11,914 bases of DNA from Bacteroidota bacterium. GTDB taxonomy: Bacteria; Bacteroidota; Rhodothermia; Rhodothermales; JAAAOL01. The stretch spans positions 1 to 11,914 of the forward strand of contig JAAAOL010000023.1 of the NCBI GenBank assembly GCA_009908885.1, written 5' to 3'. The translations under genes were made by a program, and so were the position numbers. Positions 7,654 to 11,914 of this stretch are shown one piece after another; the stretch's first letter is position 1; each line of letters opens with the position of its first letter. The notes beneath the pieces were generated by a model. The model saw nothing but the letters and a program-made list of their open reading frames with translations, did no database searches and had not been told where the DNA came from.

Positions 7654-7682
7654 AACGTAGACGGGGCACGCGCCAGATTCAA
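7654..7682 (-). promoter_or_regulatory. Candidate promoter of the PEGA lipoprotein gene
   Basis: On the minus strand TTGAAT (7677-7682) and TACGTT (7654-7659) are separated by 17 bases. The -35 matches four of six consensus bases and the -10 three of six. The start of transcription would be near 7647, about 37 bases ahead of the ATG. Confidence 0.35.
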
Positions 7683-7743
7683 CTGCCGACGGAGGGCATC
7701 GAGCGTCTTGAGGCAAGGTTCACGAGAAGCTGCCGGTCGCCAC

Positions 7744-7778
7744 AAAAAACCCCGGCACCGCATGAGGCGATGCCGGGG
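7744..7778 (-). terminator. Rho-independent terminator of the outer-membrane protein gene
   Basis: An eight-base GC-rich stem (7750-7757 with 7771-7778) continues, after one mismatch, with three more pairs (7759-7761 with 7767-7769) around a five-base loop. On the minus strand it is followed by six T residues (7744-7749). It lies 28 bases after the stop of the beta-barrel gene. There is no T-run on the plus strand, so it works in one direction only. Confidence 0.92.
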
Positions 7779-7805
7779 TCGTGCTGGAATCGTGAGGTTT
7801 AGCGG

Positions 7806-8321
7806 TTAGTTGCCGCCGACCCCAAACAAGAGGCCGCCGCCGATCGTGAAGAGGTCCACGTCGCCGAGCGTGATCTGAGCCTGGACGTACGGCTTCAGAC
7901 TGCCCGTTTCGAACTCCGCGCCACCGATGATGTTGATGCCGGTCTCTGTACTGCTACTGTCGAAGCCAAACCCTTCGAACTCAGTATCGAACGAGACCCG
8001 GGTGAATCCGATGCCTGCTCCGGCGTAGGGCGTGAACGCTTGATTGTCGACGCCGAACTCATACAGCGCATTGCCACTGATCTGAAAGACCGTGAGGTTT
8101 TCTTCCGTGAAATAAAAGTCGAAGGCGGGGTTGATGAGTACCGGGAGACTCGCGAGGCCAATGCGGCCGTCGGCACCGATGAACAACTCTTCAATGTCGC
8201 CCCCGACATCGAAGCCTGCCCGTGGCCCGACTTCGATCACGGCTTGCGCCTGGGAATTGCTGACGCCTACGACGAGAAGGAGTACGGCGACGAGTGCGCC
8301 GATGCGTGTAACAGTTCGCAT
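7806..8321 (-). CDS. Outer-membrane beta-barrel protein (OmpA/OmpX-like porin family)
   Basis: This 171-residue protein starts with a Sec signal peptide (hydrophobic core at about 8-20, cleavage at AQA|VIE after residue 27). The mature part of about 144 residues alternates polar and hydrophobic residues, with strands such as VIEVGPRAGFDVGG, INPAFDFYF, ISGNALYEFG, FTPYAGAGIGFTRVSF, TGINIIGGAEFE, LKPYVQAQITLG and LFTIGGGLLFGVG. That is about eight strands, consistent with a small barrel of the Bacteroidota 'outer membrane beta-barrel/porin family' type. The motif PYAGAGIGF is typical of these barrels. The last residue is Asn rather than the aromatic residue common in proteobacterial porins. The gene is flanked by a candidate promoter with a 5' hairpin and by a strong terminator, so it is monocistronic. 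Pore, adhesin or scaffold roles cannot be separated from sequence. Confidence 0.85.
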   Translation of the reverse strand: MRTVTRIGALVAVLLLVVGVSNSQAQAVIEVGPRAGFDVGGDIEELFIGADGRIGLASLPVLINPAFDFYFTEENLTVFQISGNALYEFGVDNQAFTPYAGAGIGFTRVSFDTEFEGFGFDSSSTETGINIIGGAEFETGSLKPYVQAQITLGDVDLFTIGGGLLFGVGGN

Positions 8322-8366
8322 AATGTGTGATGTTGGTGCGTGAGAGAAGGTACGTGATGGCAGCCT

Positions 8367-8385
8367 GAGGACTTCGAAGGTCCTC
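8367..8385 (-). other. 5' UTR hairpin of the beta-barrel gene
   Basis: GAGGAC (8367-8372) and GTCCTC (8380-8385) form a six-base GC-rich stem with a seven-base loop. If the promoter at 8390-8418 is right, transcription starts near 8383 and this hairpin sits at or next to the very 5' end of the mRNA. No T-run follows on either strand, so it is not a terminator. A role in mRNA stability, as for E. coli ompA, is inference. Confidence 0.4.
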
Positions 8386-8389
8386 GCTG

Positions 8390-8418
8390 AACCTAGCGAC
8401 CGCCGCTACCATTCGCAA
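8390..8418 (-). promoter_or_regulatory. Candidate promoter of the beta-barrel gene
   Basis: On the minus strand TTGCGA (8413-8418) and TAGGTT (8390-8395) are separated by 17 bases, with four and three of six consensus matches. The spacing and quality resemble the candidate before the PEGA lipoprotein gene. The predicted leader is about 62 bases long. Confidence 0.35.
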
Positions 8419-8586
8419 CGCGCCAAATGACACGATGCTGTCGATGGAGCGCAGGTGTGCGGCGGGTTCATCTCTTAAATGCGTGAAGGCGCCCTGAAAT
8501 GGGTCACGGAAGCAGTCTCCGATGTTCACGAATGGATAGCATGTACCGTTCCGGTTGCTGAAGGGCATCCCAGCGGCGATCTTGGA

Positions 8587-8624
8587 GCCGTCTGCAGCAC
8601 CCGCTATCGCAGACGGCGCTTTTT
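8587..8624 (+). terminator. Plus-strand terminator or attenuator just before the GTG start
   Basis: A perfect nine-base stem (8587-8595 with 8609-8617) closes a 13-base loop, within which AGC/GCT (8596-8598 and 8603-8605) may pair further. GC and five T residues (8620-8624) follow. It ends 21 bases before the GTG at 8646. No upstream plus-strand gene needs it, so it either ends a small RNA or acts as an attenuator in the leader of the next gene. Confidence 0.7.
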
Positions 8625-8645
8625 CTCACCCGACGGATATCGTCC

Positions 8646-10349
8646 GTGAAGCAGTGGCTGATCGTGCTGGTAGGTTTTCTAGTCCTCGGGGCGGGGAGTG
8701 GTAGTGGCCAGCAGGTCCAGGCGCAGCCCGCGCCGCAGCGGGGCGTCGTGTGGACGCCGCCCTCGGACCTGCGCCAGGCGATCGACGACCTGCGGGCGAT
8801 GCGGGCGATGGGCGTGCAGGCCGTGCGGACGCCGCTGGTGCCGGACGAACGCCTGCTCACGCTGGCCGACTCGCTCGACCTGCAACTCTACCAGGACCTG
8901 CCGCTGGAGGCGCTGCCTGCCGCCGCGCTCCGCGACACGCTGGCCTATGCCACGCGGGTGCTGCGCCTCGCGCTCGATCAGGCCCAGGACCACCCGTCGG
9001 CGCGGCACTTCGGCCTGGCCCGCCGCAGCGACACGAGCGACTCGACGGCATGTGCCGTCTTCGAGCAACTGGCGGACGTCGTGCAGGAGCACGGGCCATC
9101 CGGCAGCCAGACCTACTATCTGAGCGCCTTCGTCGAGGCGGACCGCTGCGCCTCGGCCGTCGACGTCGTACTGCTGGACGGGCGGGACGCGCCGCAGCCG
9201 GTCGACCTGCTCGCACGCTGGCGGACGGCGCATGGCGACCTTGCGGACGCGCAGGTCGGGCTCGGAGCGCTCGGGACGTGGGTGCGGCCCGGCGCCGAGG
9301 GACTCCGGCAGGCCCACAGTCCGGAACGGCAGGCCCGCTATCTGGAGACGCACCTCACCACCCTCTGGCCGGACACGACGAGGGCGGGCCGAGACGCTGC
9401 TGGGCGGGCTTCGATCGCCTTCGTCTACCGCTGGCGCGACCTCGACCGCGACCGCCCTGATCCTACGCGCGACCCGGAGGATGCGTACGTTCAGCGCTAC
9501 GGGCTGCACACGGTGGGCGGCACGGCGCGTCCTGCGCGGGAGGTCGTGCAGGGCATCTTCACCGGGCGGCAGCGCGTATTCGCCTGGCCTGCGGGTACGT
9601 CGCCCGTGCCTCGGGCGCCCTGGATCGTCGTGCTCGGCTGGGGCGTGATTCTGCTGCTCGGGCTGTGCTACGCTTTCTTGCCGCGCTTTCGATACATGGT
9701 GCCGCGTTTCTTCCTGGCGCACGGGTTCTACCGCGAGTCGATCCGCGAGGGGCGCGACGTCGTCCCGTGGGCCAGCGCCGTCATGCTGGTCGCCGTGGCG
9801 CTCGGCGTGGGGGTGGCGGGGAGCGCCGTGGTGGACGTGGTGCGGCAGGAGGTAGCGTTCCGCGTGCTGTACCGGGCCCTGCCGCCCGGGATGCAGGAGG
9901 TGGGGGTGGATCTGCTGGCCCAGCCGTGGATGCTGGCGCTGCTGCTGGGGTGCTTTCACGCCCTGATCCTCGCTTTGTGGGCCACCCTGCTGGCCGGCGT
10001 CGCCCGGCACTACTACCTGCTCATGCCGGGACAGACGATGACGCTCGTCGTGTGGCCGCAGTGGCCCGTCCTCGTGCTGATGCTGGTCGGGATGGTCTTA
10101 CCGTCGCTGCCGGCGGCGACGGCGCTCCAGGTGATCCTGTGGCTCGCAGGCGTGGCGGGCCTCGGGTTCGTGTATTCCATCGGGCGGACGCTCAACGACT
10201 ATGCCCGCGTCACGCGCGTGCCGGGCCTCCAGGTCTTCGCCCTCGTCCTCGCCAGCCCGCTCGTGGTCCTGACGGTCATCGCCCTCTTCACGGCGCTGGA
10301 GATGCGGCCCACGCTCCAGTTCGTGTGGCACCTGGCCACGCGGTCGTAG
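8646..10349 (+). CDS. Membrane protein with N-terminal glycosidase-like (pseudoenzyme?) domain and six-helix C-terminal domain
   Basis: I do not recognise this 567-residue protein as a named family. It starts with GTG. Residues 1-26 look like a signal peptide, or a signal anchor, ending in VQA. Residues about 31-310 resemble a clan GH-A TIM barrel: RGVVWTPPSDLRQAIDDLRA, then MGVQAVRTPLVPDERLLTLADS, like the 'G-hNAVRTSHYP' start of GH2/GH5 enzymes. Where these have the acid/base NE, here is HFGLARRSD (121-129); where they have the nucleophile EFG, here is VGLGALGTW (204-212). Both catalytic glutamates therefore seem absent. The C-terminal part has about six helices (about 325-345, 376-397, 427-452, 472-490, 494-512, 527-550), and the linker PRFRYMVPRFF plus REGRD lies after the first. 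The layout recalls Yip1-like domains. A periplasmic carbohydrate-binding or sensing role is possible but unproven. It stands alone and converges on glgA/glgM. Confidence 0.75.
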   Translation: MKQWLIVLVGFLVLGAGSGSGQQVQAQPAPQRGVVWTPPSDLRQAIDDLRAMRAMGVQAVRTPLVPDERLLTLADSLDLQLYQDLPLEALPAAALRDTLAYATRVLRLALDQAQDHPSARHFGLARRSDTSDSTACAVFEQLADVVQEHGPSGSQTYYLSAFVEADRCASAVDVVLLDGRDAPQPVDLLARWRTAHGDLADAQVGLGALGTWVRPGAEGLRQAHSPERQARYLETHLTTLWPDTTRAGRDAAGRASIAFVYRWRDLDRDRPDPTRDPEDAYVQRYGLHTVGGTARPAREVVQGIFTGRQRVFAWPAGTSPVPRAPWIVVLGWGVILLLGLCYAFLPRFRYMVPRFFLAHGFYRESIREGRDVVPWASAVMLVAVALGVGVAGSAVVDVVRQEVAFRVLYRALPPGMQEVGVDLLAQPWMLALLLGCFHALILALWATLLAGVARHYYLLMPGQTMTLVVWPQWPVLVLMLVGMVLPSLPAATALQVILWLAGVAGLGFVYSIGRTLNDYARVTRVPGLQVFALVLASPLVVLTVIALFTALEMRPTLQFVWHLATRS

Positions 10350-10362
10350 CGACGGGCAGGCT

Positions 10363-10390
10363 GGACCGCGGACGACGGACCACGGACCGC
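10363..10390. repeat. Heptamer tandem array 1 (GGACnnC, four units)
   Basis: The units are GGACCGC, GGACGAC, GGACCAC and GGACCGC, in exact seven-base register. The first and last units are identical and the middle two differ by one or two bases. Confidence 0.8.
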
Positions 10391-10505
10391 TGCAAGACAG
10401 TTCAGGTCGACCCTGTCTGGGTAGCCGGACCGTGTACTCCGTACGTCGTAATGCGTAACCGTTGCGACGTCTCCCCGTTCGGGCCCAAATCAGCGTCGAG
10501 GGGGA

Positions 10506-10547
10506 CCGCACCACGCATCACGCATCACGCACCACGCATAACGCACC
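10506..10547. repeat. Heptamer tandem array 2 (ACGCAnn, six units)
   Basis: The units are CCGCACC, ACGCATC, ACGCATC, ACGCACC, ACGCATA and ACGCACC. All share CGCA, and variation is confined to the first and last two positions. The period is seven bases throughout. Confidence 0.88.
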
Positions 10548-10593
10548 AGCCGATACGGATCGGGCCTCGATCGCAAAGAAGCCAGCTGATACG

Positions 10594-10614
10594 CCGTCCG
10601 CCGTCCGCCGTCCG
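10594..10614. repeat. Heptamer tandem array 3 (CCGTCCG, three perfect units)
   Basis: Three identical CCGTCCG units end exactly at the base before the stop codon of the minus-strand glycosyltransferase gene. On the complementary strand the unit reads CGGACGG, which is related to the GGACnnC unit of array 1. Confidence 0.8.
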
Positions 10615-11829
10615 TCAGTCCAGCAGCGACGCGTAGAAGTCGAGCGTCTGCCGGGCGATGGCGCGCCAGCTGAATTGCTCCTCCACGCGCTGGCGTCCGG
10701 CCTGGCCCATCGCGTCGCGGCGGTCGGGGTCGGCCATGAGCGCGTTGATCGCCTCGGCCAGGTCGCGGGAGAACTGATCGGGGTCCACCGGTTCGAAGTC
10801 GCCGTCGCCTTCCGCTTCCAGCGGGACGAGCAGGCCCGTCTCGCCGTCCACCACGACGCTCGGGATGCCGCCCACCGCGGAGGCTACGACGGCCGTTTCG
10901 CACGCCATCGCCTCCAGGTTGATGATGCCGAACGGCTCGTAGACGGATGGGCAGGCGAAGACCGCCGCGTGCGAGTACATCGTGATGACGTCCTCGCGCG
11001 GCAGCATCTCACGCACCCATACGATGCTGTGGTCGGGCCCCTGCGCCTGCTCCACGGCCTCGGTCATCTCCTGCTCGATCTCCTCCGTATCCGGCGCGCC
11101 TGCGCACAGGACCACCTGTGTCCCAGGTGCCAGGTGTTGGATGGCGTTCACGAGGTGGATGATGCCTTTCTGCCGCGTGATGCGGCCCACGAACAGCACG
11201 AACGGCTTTGCCGGATCGACGCCATGCGACCGCAGCACGTCCTCGTCGAGCGTGGGGCGGTACTGGTCCGGGTCGATACCGTTAGGAATCACGCGGATGC
11301 GGTCGAAGGGCACGTCGTAGAGGTCGTGCACGTCCTGCTTCATCGACTCCGAGACCGCTATCACACCATCGGCGTTCTGGTACGCCGTCTTCTCGATCCA
11401 CGAGCTGGCGTGGTACGCCGTGCCCAGCTGCTCCACCTTCCACGGGCGGTGCGGCTCCAGCGAGTGCGTCGTCAGCACCAGCTTCGCGCCGACGAGTTGC
11501 TGGGCGAGGCACCCGGCCAGGTGGCTGTACCAGGTGTGCCCGTGCACGATGTCCGCCTCGGCGATGGAGCCCGCCATGATGAGGTCGCGCTGCATCGTGT
11601 CCATGAACTTGCCGTGCCGCGCGTCCTGCGCCGGAGGCAGGTACGACGGGTTGACGCCCCGCACACGCAGGTTGCCGTCCGACTCGTCCTGCTCGCCGAA
11701 GCAGAGCACGTCGACGCCGTGCGCGCCGTCGTCCAGGCGGGCGAGTTCGCGGGTGAGGTATTCGACGTGGACGCCCGCGCCGCCGTACACGTTGGGCGGG
11801 TACTCGTTCGTGAGGATCGTTATGTTCAT
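10615..11829 (-). CDS. GT4 glycogen synthase / maltose-1-phosphate synthase (GlgA-GlgM, Corynebacterium-type family)
   Basis: This 404-residue cytoplasmic protein is a GT-B glycosyltransferase of family GT4. The N-terminal domain has NEYPPNVYGGAGVHVEYL (8-25), with the glycine-rich acceptor loop, then HGHTWYSHLAG (96-106) and TTHSLEPHRPWK (120-131). The C-terminal nucleotide-sugar domain has IPNGID (181-186), FVGRITRQKG (213-222, R216 and K221 for diphosphate binding) and the EX7E motif in YEPFGIINLE (E298, E306), then VGGIPSVVVDGETGLLV. The length and the THSLEP motif fit the short actinobacterial 'GlgA' family rather than classical GT5 GlgA (about 480 residues, KTGGL). Mycobacterial members of this family, renamed GlgM, use ADP-glucose and glucose-1-phosphate to make maltose-1-phosphate for GlgE, so either reaction is possible. 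An acidic EAEGDGDFEPVDPDQ segment lies near residue 338-352. The start at 11829 begins directly with the first beta strand MNITILTNE. No glgB, glgC or glgE is in view. Confidence 0.88.
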   Translation of the reverse strand: MNITILTNEYPPNVYGGAGVHVEYLTRELARLDDGAHGVDVLCFGEQDESDGNLRVRGVNPSYLPPAQDARHGKFMDTMQRDLIMAGSIAEADIVHGHTWYSHLAGCLAQQLVGAKLVLTTHSLEPHRPWKVEQLGTAYHASSWIEKTAYQNADGVIAVSESMKQDVHDLYDVPFDRIRVIPNGIDPDQYRPTLDEDVLRSHGVDPAKPFVLFVGRITRQKGIIHLVNAIQHLAPGTQVVLCAGAPDTEEIEQEMTEAVEQAQGPDHSIVWVREMLPREDVITMYSHAAVFACPSVYEPFGIINLEAMACETAVVASAVGGIPSVVVDGETGLLVPLEAEGDGDFEPVDPDQFSRDLAEAINALMADPDRRDAMGQAGRQRVEEQFSWRAIARQTLDFYASLLD

Positions 11830-11864
11830 CGGGTGCGCAGTAAGGGGTCAGTGGGTGAATGAGC

Positions 11865-11914
11865 TTACGGAGTGAAGGGCCCTTCCTCCGGGCCGAGCAG
11901 TAATGCCGTGGAGA
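11865..11914 (-). CDS. Possible 3' end of an upstream gene, at the window edge
   Basis: On the minus strand one frame reads STALLLGPEEGPFTP and then TAA (11865-11867), with 11 of 15 third positions G or C. If real, the gene enters from the right edge and ends 35 bases before the glycosyltransferase start, which could make the two an operon. Fifteen codons are too few to name a product. The frame could equally be chance. Confidence 0.2.
   Translation of the reverse strand, partial: STALLLGPEEGPFTP

Larger units (their letters stand above)
8322..8645. other. Divergent intergenic region, 324 bases
   Basis: The left part (8322-8418) holds the leader and candidate promoter of the minus-strand beta-barrel gene. 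The right part (8419-8645) runs up to the GTG start of the plus-strand membrane gene and contains no convincing coding sequence. An open frame of 56 codons (8479-8649) has only about half of its third positions G or C, far below the neighbouring genes, and contains a terminator. A clear plus-strand terminator at 8587-8624 implies that something is transcribed rightward here. I could not match the stretch to a tRNA, tmRNA, SRP RNA or a known riboswitch class by eye. Confidence 0.6.
10350..10614. other. Intergenic region between convergent genes
   Basis: This stretch of 265 bases has no gene I can support. It contains three separate heptamer tandem arrays (listed individually), a single ATGCGT (10451-10456) that is the reverse complement of the second array's core, and a stem AGACAG/CTGTCT (10395-10400 and 10413-10418) with a 12-base loop but no T-run. 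No clear terminator was found for either convergent gene. Confidence 0.6.

Noticed and set aside
8502..8515. GGTCACGGAAGCAG, reminiscent of the GGAA tetraloop and GCAG of bacterial SRP RNA.
   Set aside because: The conserved flanking bases of the SRP core (GGTCAGG..CCGGAAGG..AGCAGCC) and the long paired arms are missing, so the match is by chance.
8479..8649. Open frame of 56 codons on the plus strand whose TGA overlaps the GTG start of the membrane fusion gene (GTGA), as if translationally coupled.
   Set aside because: Only 29 of 55 third positions counted are G or C, well below neighbouring genes; the product shows no fold or motif, and a strong terminator hairpin with T-run lies inside the frame.
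10506..10547. Array of short repeats considered as a CRISPR remnant.
   Set aside because: The units are seven bases long and directly abutting, with no spacers and no cas genes, so this is a simple tandem repeat.
10462..11862. Plus-strand open frame of 466 codons opposite the glycosyltransferase gene.
   Set aside because: The translation is His/Arg/Val-rich without motifs, and it runs through the heptamer array. The minus strand has a full set of GT4 motifs.
11874..11885. Perfect 12-base palindrome GAAGGGCCCTTC upstream of the glycosyltransferase start, considered as an operator.
   Set aside because: It falls inside the possible gene tail, where it would encode EGPF, and no promoter elements flank it; the evidence is too thin to call a site.

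Overview
The window reads as chromosomal DNA of a GC-rich member of the Bacteroidota/Rhodothermota group, most likely a Rhodothermia relative of Salinibacter or Rubrivirga. This is an inference from four observations: very high third-position GC in all genes, no Shine-Dalgarno sequence before any of the seven visible starts, a PEGA lipoprotein of a type common in Bacteroidota, and a short glycogen-synthase-family gene of the actinobacterial type. No rRNA, tRNA, insertion sequence, phage gene or CRISPR array was found.

Region 1 (1-200): the last 39 codons of gcvP (glycine cleavage P-protein) followed by a strong intrinsic terminator. Region 2 (about 200-531): a non-coding stretch that shifts from GC-rich to a strikingly AT-rich promoter island (331-430 is 30% G+C) holding a perfect extended -10 and a second sigma70-like promoter.

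Region 3 (532-7068, + strand): an apparent five-gene tripartite efflux operon. It encodes a TolC-family outer-membrane channel, a lipoprotein membrane-fusion adaptor, a 1114-residue RND pump of the HAE/AcrB type, a small PII-like protein and a two-helix DUF2892 (YgaP-type) membrane protein. The first three form the trans-envelope pump; the last two are probable accessory or regulatory partners. No transcription regulator lies beside the operon.

Region 4 (7125-8321, - strand): a PEGA-domain lipoprotein and a small outer-membrane beta-barrel protein, each with its own candidate promoter and separated by a clear terminator. Region 5 (8322-10349): a 324-base divergent intergenic region with an unexplained +strand terminator ending about 21 bases before the GTG start of a 567-residue protein. 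That protein combines a periplasmic, apparently inactive glycosidase-like domain with a six-helix membrane domain. Region 6 (10350-10614): an intergenic stretch with three different heptamer tandem-repeat arrays. Region 7 (10615-11914, - strand): a GT4 glycogen synthase/maltose-1-phosphate synthase gene, possibly preceded by the end of another gene at the window edge.

The points most worth a second look are the pump + PII-like + DUF2892 arrangement, the pseudo-glycosidase membrane protein with the orphan terminator in front of it, the heptamer arrays, and the AT-rich promoter island.
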